Positions 1 through 11,100 of a DNA stretch of 64,000 bases are shown piece after piece. Below the pieces are notes generated by a model that was not told the DNA's origin, ran no database searches, and saw nothing but the letters and a program-made list of their open reading frames with translations. Every line of letters starts with the position of its first letter. Position 1 is the stretch's first letter. The position numbers and the translations under genes were made by a program. The stretch comes from Limnephilus marmoratus (taxonomy: Eukaryota; Arthropoda; Insecta; Trichoptera; Limnephilidae), in the NCBI GenBank assembly GCA_917880885.1, contig OU862919.1, forward strand, positions 18,150,795 through 18,214,794. Reading direction: 5' to 3'.

Positions 1-344
1 ATTGTTTCGTCTAATATGTATTGTATAATTGACAGTCAAACAATTAGTAAAATAAATAAATTAAGCATTTTAGACCGTCCGGTGTCCGGTCCTGGAGTGT
101 TGTTGAATTTCAATTCGAAGTAAGTGCATTATTGAAATGAATCGTGATATTTATAGATTTCCAATGAATTCCAATGTGGACGATAATTTTTTTACCATGG
201 GTGTTTTTACTGTTTGACAGTTTTGTCACTGTACCGTTAATTATATGTTTTCTTATGTAGGTATAACGTAAACTGTAGGCACGTTCTGTAAAGTGTACAA
301 TTCGTACAGTTGTGATATGTGAAAAGAACATTAGAATAACAATA
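1..344. other. Intergenic, nothing recognised
   Basis: AT-rich sequence with no supported gene. The short open frame on the minus strand has no recognisable motif. Confidence 0.5.
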
Positions 345-727
345 CATGGTGTCCGGGGTTAACGTGCATTAACTTCGGGAGGTAATTCTACATGATAGTA
401 TAAGTAAAAATGAAAAATAACTTTTTTCGAAATTCCAACTTTTAGAGGTAGTTTTGTGGTAAAAAGATAAAATTAGACCGGCGTATGTGGCCAGCTTTAT
501 TATTTTCCGCTGTTACGGGCCAATCACATCCATGCAATGTGGCCACGGTTGTGCTCGGCAGGCTCTCGGCAAGTTAGATCGTACCTCACACTGAGGATTT
601 TTAGTAGGTACGTCTTTTTGTATGGGAAAAAAGTTGCAATTTCGGAAAAAGTTGTTAATCTTTTTTACTCCTACCATCATGTAGAATCATCTCCCGAAGT
701 TAATACACTTTACCCCCGGACACCCTG
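345..727. mobile_element. MITE with long terminal inverted repeats and TA flanks
   Basis: The two ends are inverted copies of each other over roughly 90-100 bp with scattered mismatches. The left end begins CATGGTGTCCGGGG and the right end finishes CCCCGGACACCCTG. Shared inner blocks include TTAACTTCGGGAG and TTCTACATGAT. Each end is flanked by TA (343-344 and 728-729), as expected for a Tc1/mariner-type target duplication. There is no transposase frame, so it is non-autonomous. The superfamily is inferred from the TA flanks only. Confidence 0.7.
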
Positions 728-1014
728 TATAGGTACAGTACGCGCCAAACTTTAATGCCGACCTGAACTTAATGCGATCCATCTCGTGCAGATGCAGTCA
801 CTTTACTGACTGTACGATGGTCATAAGCGAAAGAGAAAGATGCGTAAAACATGCGCTCGGCAGAGAAAGGCGTGGTTCTGACCTTAAACTAGCCCATTGC
901 AACGATTTCTGTATCAACGTCAGGCTGGTATTAAAGATTGGCTTGTAACCATCCCAAGAGACCACACTTAGCGAGAATGGATATTGAAGATAGTTTTTGA
1001 ACAACGGAATTTTT

Positions 1015-1500
1015 TATTTTTTTTATGTAATTACCTCACAAGACTTCCAGCTGCTCTCGTCTGGAGCCAGTGAAACTATGGCATCCCCAATTTGTGTATT
1101 TTGTGAGGCTGAAGGTAGTGGGGAAGGGAAGAAGATAGGGAAGAGGAAGATGGGGAAGTACCTGACTATTCAGATCTAGTCACCAAACATGGCAAGAGCC
1201 ATTTCAAGCAAGGTTTCAATTCTGAATGGTGGTCTTACACCAGGGTGGTACGGAGAGTATCTTCCACTATGGAACGTAACTAAATACCTAACTAACCATC
1301 ACGGTGATATCGCAGGGTTAGGCAGAGAGGACAGACCCCCAAACATCTCGGTCTTTTGCACACACTCTTTGCCTCACTCACATTCATACGTCGTCTCATA
1401 CATACTCTTCTATTATTCTGACTTTTGACATGGCCCGAGTATCTGATTCATTTGATCATGCCATGTCTTTCTCGGGCGTCCCCGACTTCTTCTATCATTC
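1015..1500 (+). repeat. Dispersed repeat family B, copy 1
   Basis: The segment around 1020-1270 matches, in reverse complement, the sequence at 9018-9245. Shared blocks include GGTTTCAATTCTGAATG, CTTACACCAGGG, TGGTGACTAGATCT (reverse) and CACTGGCTCCAG (reverse). It has no convincing coding capacity. It is probably a SINE or another non-autonomous element; the class is undetermined. Confidence 0.6.
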
Positions 1501-2102
1501 ACATTTGCGTCATAATAATATATTCTTCTTACGTTATTTTTTAATATATTTTATATAATTTTAAATGATTAAATTGTGAAATGACACAAATCAGTCAATT
1601 TTTTATGCGCACGATCGACCTCCGGATGGCTAGTCCACCACGCAGGCCGTCAAATGATGACCAAGGGATGATCCACGGATGACCAAAGGGTATCTGAGTA
1701 TATCAGTAACAGTGTTGTTACAAATTAGGTTTTTTGTTGTGAGCAATTAGTCGTAAATGAATAAAAGTACCTAATGATATGTTATGTACGGATTTTTCGA
1801 CTATCTAAGATTAAATCTAAAATAATAACGATCCTGACGTCTAAGTTAACATGTTGAACACGACAGATAAAACCATAATTTTCAAATATATTCTGTTGCT
1901 ATCATTCTGCTAATATTCTGGTGATATAGTGTTGCTTTCAGATTATACGAATTTTTAATCTTTAAGTGTTGCTTTCAGATTATACGAATTTTTAATCTGT
2001 TGCTATTATATTAGATATATGTATTTTTACTTACTGTCTTATTTTGTAATATTTTGGAGAAAATTTGAAAGTATTCTTTTCTATTTTTGTAACTACCACG
2101 AC
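1501..2102. other. Intergenic; short tandem duplication only
   Basis: No gene seen. A 33-bp segment beginning GTGTTGCTTTCAG is present twice in direct orientation (1929-1961 and 1966-1998), separated by 4 bp. Confidence 0.6.
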
Positions 2103-2277
2103 GACTGTCCGTAAATTAAGGTGCTCGGAAGTTCCATCGCGAACGGCTGCCACAGAGAGTGCAGCGTGGTGGGGATTTGGCGTAGGGGAACTAGGCTACA
2201 TGCCAGTGTTGCCGGATCTCGCATAAAATTGTTCCTCGCGACCGCAACACCTTGGAGACCTTATTTTACGGACAGCC
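2103..2277. mobile_element. Small MITE-like element with about 20-bp inverted ends
   Basis: The left end GACTGTCCGTAAATTAAGGT is matched, inverted, by the right end ACCTTATTTTACGGACAGCC at about 18 of 20 positions. The interior is more GC-rich than its surroundings and non-coding. No clear target duplication was found. Confidence 0.5.
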
Positions 2278-2320
2278 CTCGTACCTACAATCAGTATAAC
2301 GTCAACAACAGAAATTTTTA

Positions 2321-2836
2321 AACTGTTTGATGTTCCAAGCATACAGAAAATCTATGCCAAAAACATTCTAGTACATCACCACAAAAATGATTCAGAGGCA
2401 GACACCTCACATGCTCATAAAACCAGAGCCAAACAAACAGACATACTTAATATACAAAAGTGTAACTCTTCATTTGGTCAAAGAAGTTCTGAATTTTTAG
2501 CAGTAAAGTTATATAACAAACTCCCACTTAGTATGAAACAAATTAAAACAAAAAATAGCTACATTAAGGACATTAAATGTTGGCTGAAGGAACTATCGGA
2601 AAATGAACTTACAACTATACTTAAAACATCGTCATAGAAGTTTCTGGAAAACCTTATCCAAACATTGAAGTTAAACCATAGAAGTCGCTGAAAAACTTAT
2701 CCAAAGCATAGCCCCCCTCAGCACAGGATCTCCTAGTGAGGAGGACTACGAATATATTTTCTATTTTATATATACATCTAACTAACATGTTTCAAATGTA
2801 AAAAATATTATATAGTTACTAAATAAAAAAAAATTA
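2321..2836 (+). pseudogene. 5'-truncated LINE fragment (end of ORF2 and 3' UTR)
   Basis: An open frame from about 2322 to the stop near 2637 translates to a peptide typical of the extreme C terminus of Jockey/CR1-type ORF2 proteins. Recognisable pieces are FGQRSSEFLAVKLYNKLPLS and IKDIKCWLKEL. The catalytic reverse transcriptase core is absent, as expected for a 5'-truncated insertion. An AT-rich 3' region follows, containing a possible hairpin around 2705-2745 and an A-rich end near 2822-2836. The clade is not resolved. Confidence 0.7.
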
Positions 2837-3038
2837 TTATTCCCAAATACTCGAACACTTTATTATTTCCTAAAATCTTGAGTAAATAAGCTGGCTCCCC
2901 AGTTAGACCCTAGATTATTTCTCTATTCTGGGTAATTTAAAACTGCGAATGATATGTAAGATATTATTATTAATTTAAAATAAAAAAAAATAATAATTTG
3001 ACAATGACAGATGTGCCACACGCAGCTAAAAATATGTG

Positions 3039-3149
3039 GCTTGGCGTATTTCGGCATATCGCTCGCCGAACATTCCCAATGGTAATATTTGACGAGCGAT
3101 ATGCTGAAATAGGCCAAGCTACATCTTTTTATGTAGCTTGGCCTATTTC
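3039..3149. repeat. Overlapping inverted repeats (foldback)
   Basis: 3039-3065 pairs with 3093-3119 with few mismatches. 3106-3124 also pairs perfectly with 3131-3149 across a 6-base loop (arm GAAATAGGCCAAGCTACAT). The right part of the first hairpin is therefore the left part of the second, so two alternative hairpins are possible. No coding role is seen; it is probably a remnant of a foldback element. Confidence 0.65.
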
Positions 3150-3159
3150 GCATGCGGCA

Positions 3160-4122
3160 CCGGCGTTAGCGTTAAATGATAGAGATTTTGGAGTGAATTA
3201 TGAACGCATTATTTTGTAAACATATTAATTTATTATAATCCTATATAAAGCGTTGTCTGTGTGTATTGTAAACTAAAATATATGGTCATTATCTTGCATG
3301 CACAACGATTGTAAATTTTAGCATCATCTGGCTTGTTTCATAAAGGCATAAGAAGCACATCTTGTAAATATATCTGATTGTTTATAATTTTATATAACAG
3401 ACGGAACATGATCTACATCGAACTAATTACAATATTTTGATGACGTGTAGGTACAAACGAATGCACCTATTCTATTATACCTATATGAATATTCAACATT
3501 TTTTGTATAAATTTTACGAAGCATTTATCCAATCAATATGTATATTATAAATCAATTTTGTGCTTGTATTTTCATCACCATGTACACCGGAAATTCGACA
3601 CTCCTAAGGCAAAGGACAAACATTTATAGAGTTCTGATAAAGGGTGAACTAATATTTTTTTTTAAATATCCTTTGTGTGGTTTTTCAAGCCTTATTTGGA
3701 TTAAAAGTCAAAATCCTCTTAGCCACAAGTCCATGGTTCTCCTTTCTTCCCCCAAAGACCGATGGACCGGCAATGGTTTCCTGGAATAAAGAAGAAAATA
3801 ATTATCTAACGTAGGCGTATTAATAGGCTTTTTGGTTAAATTTAATCTAGGTAGGTACTGTACTTTCAGAAAAGAAACGCAGTGCAAGTATCGGTACACA
3901 AATTTTGTATCTAGTTTACTTCTCTTTTATCAACCAGCCTTGTACCGTATATTGTAAAATTTCGTCCGCCATAATATGGGGATATCCTTACTTTAGCCTG
4001 GCGAGTGAAAAATTGCAAAAATAAGGCTTTTTGACTATCAAAAACTTTTACCCCAGAAGTAAATTATTATAGACCAAGTATCCCCATTCCCTATAGCTAA
4101 AGGTTACCATTATTCATGTATC
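3160..4122. other. Intergenic, nothing recognised
   Basis: AT-rich, with short open frames on both strands that lack motifs and overlap one another. No gene, RNA or repeat could be supported. Confidence 0.5.
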
Positions 4123-4510
4123 GATTTGGGAGGCGGGTGAGGGTACCGCCGCCTCGAGAACCATTTATAGGATAACCAACACCTCTACCATAGGTCACCC
4201 CAAGTTTTTCGCTAATTTTACGTACGCTACGTTACGAGGTGAGGTTTGTTCAGTCTTGGCGGTGGATGCGGATGCCCACCAACTACGTGGCGGGCCGGAT
4301 CGGGGAGGCCGGTTTGAGTTTTAAAGCCTTTGAGTCAAAGGTTTTGACCTCTCTAGCCAGACTCTCAACCCAACGCAGTGGGTGGGATGGATTCATACGT
4401 TCATATCTCCTGGATACACTGACCCCGAGATTCCTACAATACCTCATTTCCTTTTGCTTCCCAGAACTTCCTCTTCATCATTTCCTTTAAAAGTCCCTCC
4501 ACACAGCACT
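4123..4510 (+). repeat. Dispersed repeat family A, copy 1
   Basis: Begins TTTGGGAGGCGGGT and carries GGTACCGCC, CCATTTATAGGATAACCAACACC and CATAGGTCACCCC. It continues through GATGGATTCATACGTTC to CCCTCCACACAGCA. The same ordered blocks occur at 26505-26890 (same strand) and, inverted, at 6008-6853, 14399-14660 and 30928-31145. Non-coding. It is probably a SINE or another short non-autonomous element. Confidence 0.7.
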
Positions 4511-4693
4511 ATATGAAGATAATGTAATAAAAAATCATCTTCATGAATCTTTAGATGATTGTTCATTCTGGTACTCCAACTTGTTTTTTGTTTTCAGTGT
4601 TGTAATTCCTTAATAAAAACATTTATAAGCATATATAAATTTCGAAACGGTACCAAGATTCACATACCTAGGCTCCCTGATAACAAACGACAA

Positions 4694-5420
4694 CAGTGTT
4701 GCCAACTTAGCAACTTTATAGCTAGATCTAGCTATTATTTGATGTCAGACAGCTACATTTTAATGAAACTTGTAGCTAAACTTTTTAGCTACTTTTTATA
4801 GCAACTTTTCGTCATTGTTTTATAGCAATTCTTCCGGTGACAACACATACCAAGATATAAGTACTCTTGCTTTAACTTGCCTTTCACTGCCACATTCTAA
4901 TGCAGAGGTAGAGAGGTTATTCTCTCAGATGAATTTCGTTAAAAATAAGCAAAGAAACCGAATGAGTTTGACAACTCGAAAAGCGAAATATTATATTTCT
5001 TTTAACTTAATAATAAAAAAAACTCTTAACTCAATCCTCTGCATTAGAGACTCTCAGGAAATGCTACTATAACTGGGTTTTGCCTAAAGATGTACTGCAT
5101 AAAATGGGTACCGCTGAAAAATATTCAAAATCACTGAAAAATACTGAACCCCAGCCATCGACATCTTCTAATCTTCCTCTTTAAATATTAATGTTTAATT
5201 TATTTTTTTATTCAATAACATGTACATGATATTTTTTCTCTTTTGTTGGATTCAATGGAAATAAAAACGATTGTCAGAATTTGTCATTTTATTGTAACTT
5301 ATCTACCTACTGTAACGTTTAGCTACTTCTAGCAACTTTTTGGGGTAAAAAAAACTGGCAATCTAGCAACATTTTGTAAGATGTCTAGCAATTTGGCATA
5401 GCTAACAGTTGGCAACACTG
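4694..5420. mobile_element. hAT-family transposon remnant with perfect 8-bp target duplication
   Basis: Terminal inverted repeats CAGTGTTGCCAAC (4694-4706) and GTTGGCAACACTG (5408-5420) bound a 727-bp element. The flanking 8-mers at 4686-4693 and 5421-5428 are both AACGACAA, the duplication length expected of hAT transposases. The interior holds only the C-terminal piece of the transposase, so the copy is an internally deleted derivative. It sits inside the reverse transcriptase relic, so it inserted after that relic. Confidence 0.9.
4815..5072 (+). pseudogene. hAT transposase C-terminal dimerisation fragment
   Basis: The 85-residue frame contains TLALTCLSLPHSNAEVERLF followed by SQMNFVKNKQRNRM, the signature of the hAT C-terminal dimerisation domain. 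The N-terminal zinc finger and catalytic DDE parts are missing. The ATG at 4815 has no special support, because the domain fragment simply lies inside the open frame. It lies within a bounded hAT element, which supports the call. It is not expected to be an active transposase. Confidence 0.75.
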
Positions 5421-6007
5421 AACGACAATAGTACCACAGAGGAGATCCAGAAGCGCATAGTGAACGCAAATCGCTGTTATTTCCGCCTACAAAACCAATT
5501 AAAGTCCAGACTGCTGTCCAGGAACACGAAGTTATTAGTGTACAAAACACTTATCAGACCAGTACTTACGTACACAGCTGAGACTTGGGTACTAACTAAG
5601 AGGAATGAGCGAGCACTGGACGTTTTTGAAAGAAAAATTTTGAGGCGCATCTTCGGACCGGTTCTAGAAAATGGATTTTGGCGCAGACGCTATAACAATG
5701 AGCTCTATACTTTGTTTAAGGAGCTAAACGTCGCAAAATTTATAAAATTGGGAAGACTTCGGTGGCTGGGTCATGTGGAGAGAATGACCGAGTATCAAGC
5801 ACCAAAGTCCCTGCTGAACTCAAGACCAATAGGGCGAAGGAGCCTAGGAAGGCCAAGACTAAGATGGAGCGACAACGTCCTCAAAGACATATCTATCTTA
5901 GAGCTTCCAAACTGGAGAGAGCTGGCACAAAACCATGAGTGGAGGAAGACTCTTGAGGAGGCCAAGACCCACCAGGGGTTGTAGAGCCAATAGTGATGAT
6001 GATGATA

Positions 6008-6853
6008 TTTTTTTTTATATTAGAGAGCCTGAGAAAAATAATTTTCCCCAGGGCCTATGCCATCTTTGGGGATGCAGAGAGGAGGGTCTTTTTTAAGGAA
6101 ATGAAGAAGAGGAAGTTCTTGGAAGGAAAAAGGTAAGAAGGATGGGTAGGAATCTAGGGTTCAGTGTGTCCAGGCGAGCTATTCTATATCTTTTGTGGGA
6201 ACGGATAGTTCTCGGCCGAAATCTGCTGTCAGATTTGTGTGATTTTATGTAGCTGTTATTTGCTTTTTCTATGTGATTTTGTATGGCTGTTATTTGCTTT
6301 TTCTATGTTTTTTTTTTACGTGAGCTTTACACAGGAGGCCCTGAGGAAAACAATTTCCTTCAGGGCCTATGTCATCTTTGGGGATGCTGTGTGGTGGGTT
6401 TAAAGATCTGCTGTCAGATTTGTGTGATTTTGCATGGCTGTTATTTGCTTTTTCTATGGGCCGATGTCAGAATTTCAGTTGTGAGCTGTCACGTATTTTA
6501 GTTTAGGTGGTTTTAAACACTAATTCATGCAAACTTGCACCTAAACTAAAAAACGTGACAGCTCACAGCTGAAATTCCAATATCGGCCCATAGAAAAAGC
6601 AAATAACAGCCATATAAAATCACACAAATCTGACAGCAGATCTCGGCCGAGAACTATCTCGTTCCCACAAAAGATATAGAATAGCTCGTCGTCAAGTCAT
6701 CCGCCGCCAGATCTAGACAAACCTCACCCCATGTACCCGGGCACCCCTGCTAAGTCACCAAACGTAGCGAGCCACTTGGGGTGACTGACTATGGTAGAGG
6801 TGTATTTATCCAATAAACGGCAGCGGTGCCCATTCCCGCCTCCCAAATTGTAT
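6008..6853 (-). repeat. Dispersed repeat family A, copy 2, split by a foldback element
   Basis: 6008-6174 and 6689-6853 correspond, inverted, to the distal and proximal parts of family A. The distal part includes the reverse of CTGGATACACTGACCC; the proximal part ends GGCGGGAATGGGCACCGC-like and ACCCGGGCACCCCTG. Together they make one copy interrupted at 6174/6689 by the 514-bp foldback element described separately. Confidence 0.65.
6175..6688. mobile_element. Foldback element inside family A repeat
   Basis: The ends are inverted copies: CGAGCTATTCTATATCTTTT at the left and its complement ending ATAGAATAGCTCG at the right. Homology continues inward through the TCTCGGCCGA and CTGTCAGATTTGTGTGATTT blocks to a centre near 6510-6535. 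The left arm contains an internal duplication (the GCTGTTATTTGCTTTTTCTA block occurs three times) and also a second piece of family A at 6305-6400. No transposase is present and no convincing target duplication was found. Confidence 0.7.
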
Positions 6854-7901
6854 AATCAAAATAAAATTTAAAAAAACTTAAATAAATTTTACATTATTAC
6901 TTTCATCAAAAAGTGCCTAGCGCTTGTGGAATGGGCGTGTTTTTCATCCAGTTTCCACATAGGTCGTCTTTTCACGCGGTTTCGGGATAAAAAAGGTACG
7001 TTTTATATTTTGGTACCGATTTCTTACAGTTTAAGATGGCGGACGTTGTTTGACATCTGTCGTTTGTCATAGTTTTACGTAAGTGTATCAAGTGGAAACA
7101 TTGCTTAATTATACGTTAATATTTATTTTCTTCAATATATTATCTTACATTTTATAATTAAAATATTCATTTAAAAAAACTAAAACAAGCCAATTTTATT
7201 GCTTAATATTTTGAATTTCGCTTGTATTTTTTACGATTTGTTGACGGCCACAGCAAAGGCAAATGACATAATATGTCATTATGAAAGCATATTTTGCTTT
7301 AATGTGATCTATGGTTATGTTTCTTTTCTAAAGGCAAACTATCTGTTTTTTTTTTTTTTTTCATTTACTAGATTCTTATGTATCTTGAAAAGATGAATCA
7401 TTTAAATTTACTGAATTTAAAGTTAATGTTCCTTATACAAATAGAACGGCGTCATATGCGCCTTGCAATTTTTACCTCATGTGGGTATTTAAAAATATTA
7501 CCTGGCTATTATAGTCTTAAAGGTCTTGTGTTTTGTCGGTAGGGAAAAGTTGTTATTTAAAAACCCTTACGAAACCGACAGTTGAAAATAATGATCGTGT
7601 AAAGATCCCGATATACTTTCCATACGGGGAACGTGATCGATTTGAATAAAAATAAAATATTGAGTTGGAATAAAAATAAAATATTCACCCTGGACTTTCA
7701 GAAAGGTCAATAGATGTCGCATATGAAATAAAAATGAATTAATTTATCCAAGACCCTCTCTAGATGGCATTTAGTTCCAAAAGAATCTTCAATCATTCAT
7801 AAAGATAGAAGCCAATACAAATATTCGTTAAGATTCGTTATCTTTTTCTGATTTTTCTGTTTCAAATGTTCGATTGAGTAGCTGATATTGTCTTTTTTTT
7901 A
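6854..7901. other. Region downstream of the ppk gene, nothing recognised
   Basis: AT-rich flank with homopolymer T runs. I see no second gene. If the ppk transcript continues past 7902, an additional 3' exon could lie here, but no candidate with a recognisable ending was found. Confidence 0.45.
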
Positions 7902-8134
7902 TTAAGTTAAGGTAAAAATAAAATAGTTACAAACCTTAACTCTATCAGTCACATCTGCAATCTCTGTAGTATCATTTCTTAACTCGGAAGAGCCCCTCAT
8001 GGGGTCTACGAGGAGAGGGACAAGCGATTTGGTACTATATTTGAAGCAAGCTTTTACGAAACAGAAGTAGAGCACCTCCACTATAGAGACGATGCTGCAG
8101 CCCAGACAGAGGGAGGTCACTCCACCAACGTTAC
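7902..8134 (-). CDS. ppk exon 9 (TM2, selectivity filter, C-terminal tail)
   Basis: Acceptor TTGTAG|GTAACG. It encodes NVGGVTSLCLGCSIVSIVEV LYF, the pore helix; G-C-S is the selectivity filter. A cytoplasmic tail of about 50 residues follows. The frame ends at TAA (7904-7902), with AATAAA overlapping the stop on the minus strand. A possible donor AAG|GTTTGT at about 7935 would remove the last ten residues and require another exon, so the exact C terminus is less certain than the rest. Confidence 0.88.
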
Positions 8135-11100
8135 CTACAATAATAATATTTTCTACGGATCTTACAAACAACAAACAACAACGAAGGTAATAACATGCAT
8201 TAGGTATATAATAATTTTATGGAAATAGTGTAACAGCTTCGTAGATTGTTTTTGGAGGACTCCTTCATGAGAGATTAGATTTTGGGTATCTAATTCTCAA
8301 CCTATTATGAACAATGGCGGATTTTTCCTCCTAGAACAGCAACCCGCGGACCTTCTGCGACCCGCGAGGACTTTTGGCGCGGTGAGCACTATTGGAGCGG
8401 CCTAAAAGTTAAAACCAGTCTTGTGTCCAGAATGTACCTGCTGATAAAAATATAAAAATATTTTTCAAAGGAAACCATTTTCGTGTTCCAAGTGCAGTTA
8501 TAAAATTCTAGTTACAGACACTGTGCTGTATAAATCGATGGAAAACCATTTTCATGTATTGGGTGCAGTATATGTAAAGCTGGCGATCCACTGTGAAAAC
8601 CAGTTTAGTTTTCTGAGATTAACGATACCCCCCCCCTCCCCTAATCCTTCGCTCGGAAATATATGTGCGGCCCGCGGATGATACTACAAACATCTAAATA
8701 GACCCAGATGGAAAAAAAGGTTCCCCACCCCTGTCCTAGAGGGGTAAAATGAATGGTGTAGCCCTCTAAATAGATGGAATTCTCCATGCGAAGTGAAATT
8801 AAACGATACGATTTATTTGCAACTAAAAAAGTCTCCAAATGTAGATAAATTAAGTTAACCATTCACCATTGTAAAATTTGGAAAATACACGAAGGAAAAA
8901 ATACTGGTGTGTCAAATCCCGGCGTGCACAAGAAAAAATTGACTGATTTGTGCTATTTGATAATTTAATAAAATAAAAATAGTATAAGGCATATATGCGG
9001 TACATTCCAGACTGGAAAATACACTCAGCATCGCCCTGGTGTAAGACCAACATTCAGAATTGAAACGTTGCTTAAAATGGCTTTAGCCGGGTTTGGTGAC
9101 TAGATCTAAATAGCCAGGTACTTCCCCACCTTCCGCTTCCCGTCTCCATCTTCTCACTATCTTCAGCCTCACAACATACCCCAATTGGGGACGCCATAGC
9201 ATCACTGGCTCCAGGCGGTTGAGAGCAGTTGGAACTCTTGTTCACTGTTCACAAAAAAGGTAGGTACTACAAAATATCGAGCACAGTAAGGTGTGCTCCT
9301 TCACTTCATCGTAATTAATCGTAGTTTTGGCGGAAGAAGTTGTTTTGTTTTCAATTTTTACAGTTATATTTATGAGCCGCGTCCCGGATCCAAAATTCTG
9401 CTTGCGTCAGCCAACATTGAAACCATTCAAAATAATAAGTTTTCAGAAAGAAGAATATAAACTTATTAGTGAATGATGGAAGTTTCATACCCAAGAGATG
9501 GAACCAGGAAAACATTAGACGTTTCTCCCAAACTTGCACCGTCTGCTTGGCATTGTAAATGTGCACAATGGCTTCTTTGTTCAGATTCTTTACCGACTTC
9601 CTGAAATTAAATTTATCGAGATTTAGGATTGAATCGAACTACATTTTCATTGTTTACATAATAATAAATCGTTAATATTAGGTCCGTACATATGAAATTG
9701 GCGTTTTGCCGTACTGGCAATTTTGATCTCAAATATCTTCTCTTTGGTTAGGAATTCCAAATTAAAATTTATATAGCTATTTACTCATGTATTTGTGTTT
9801 CGAAAATTATAATTCATTTGTTTTTTCCTTAGTTGTTTTTTTTCTCTGTCACTTAGTTTACAAAATGGAAAACTTGAAAGATCGCGTTATTTACCGTACG
9901 AGTTCCACCGTGGCACCAGTGCTGCAGAATGGCTCGAAGGATTAATGATGTGTATGGCGACGGTGCCGCAAAAGAAAACAGAGTGCGTTTTTGGTTCCAA
10001 CGTTTTCGTTCTGGAAATTTCGATCTGCAGAAGCGGATCCATCGCAAACCACGTCCGAGTTAGCTGCAGGCTGCGGTGTTAGTGATAAAACTGTTTTAAT
10101 CCACTTGAAGCAAATTGGGAAGGTGAAAAGCTTGAAAGGTGGGTACCTCACGAATTGAGTGAAGCAAATGAACAAACGCGCGTTAGAACGCTAGACCACA
10201 CATTGCACAACAGACGGCTACCAAATTAGAGGAGCTTCAATTGGAATGTCTAAGACATCTACCGTACTCTCCGGACCTTGCCCCAACAGATTACCATTTT
10301 TTTCGAAATTTGGATAACTTCTTGCAAGGTAAAAAATTCAACTCCGATTGGGCAGTCCGAACCGCCTTCAAAGATTTTATTGATTCCCGTCCGAATGGTT
10401 TTTTAGTAAAGGGATCGATGAACTATCGATAACTAATAACTAACTAACCTATGAGATGGCAAAAGTGCATAGATAGCAATGGTACATACTTTGATTAAAT
10501 AAATATATTATATTAAAAAAATCGTCTTTATGTTCCTCCCATACAAAACGCCAATTTGATATGTAAGGACCTAATATTATCCGACATGATTTTTGCCAAA
10601 AATAAGGGAAGAAGTTTATGTTTTTGCCTCCTGTCACAAATTCAAAATAACTGTGAAATTTATAATGCATAAAGCTCCTTTCCTCATTATTCAGCACTCG
10701 CCTACTAAATCATCTTAATATATATTAAAATAGCGACTCATAACTTTAAAGTCTAGACTGGAGGAGTTTAAAGGCGACGGATTTACCTACGATGAGACTG
10801 GAAGCTACACAAATACAAGGCCATTTTAACGGCCGAGGAAAATGAGTACCTACGAGTATGCTCAAAAAATTCTCCGAAATTATCAAATCTATTTTTTTAT
10901 TAATCATCTATTTGCATAAGAGCAACTAAACAGACTATATTTAGCATTCGGTCATTAGGTACGCAATGTGTTGTGTTTATTTGCCTACTCGAGAAGCCCG
11001 TACTTAATAATGTACAATTGTTACGAGTAGGTACACAGGGCAATAATCGAATATGATTATTTGAGACAAATATTAAAATGCCTTTATCACACCCTTGCTT

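Larger units (their letters stand above)
4633..5984 (+). pseudogene. Non-LTR reverse transcriptase relic, split by a hAT insertion
   Basis: 5421-5984 encodes the C-terminal part of a non-LTR retrotransposon polyprotein. Typical segments are KLLVYKTLIRPVLTYTAETW, RKILRRIFGPV, RLRWLGHVERM and GRPRLRWSDNVLKDI. The frame continues on the other side of the insertion at 4694-5420: bases 4645-4693 encode FTYLGSLITND, the box that normally precedes this segment. The frame is closed upstream by a stop near 4635, so this is a truncated, dead copy. It ends at TAG and is followed by a short TGA repeat (5991-6004), a common 3' terminus for such elements. The catalytic palm motifs are missing. The clade is not assigned. 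Confidence 0.8.
9678..10574 (+). mobile_element. Internally deleted mariner element in ppk intron 7
   Basis: Inverted ends TTAGGTCCGTACATATGAAA (left) and complementary TATGTAAGGACCTAA (right) share GAAATTGGCGTTTTG-type inner sequence over roughly 28 bp. TA flanks lie at 9676-9677 and 10575-10576. The 897-bp length is well below the roughly 1.3 kb of an intact mariner. Two transposase fragments remain (see next entries); the segment between them, including most of the catalytic domain, is missing. Confidence 0.88.
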
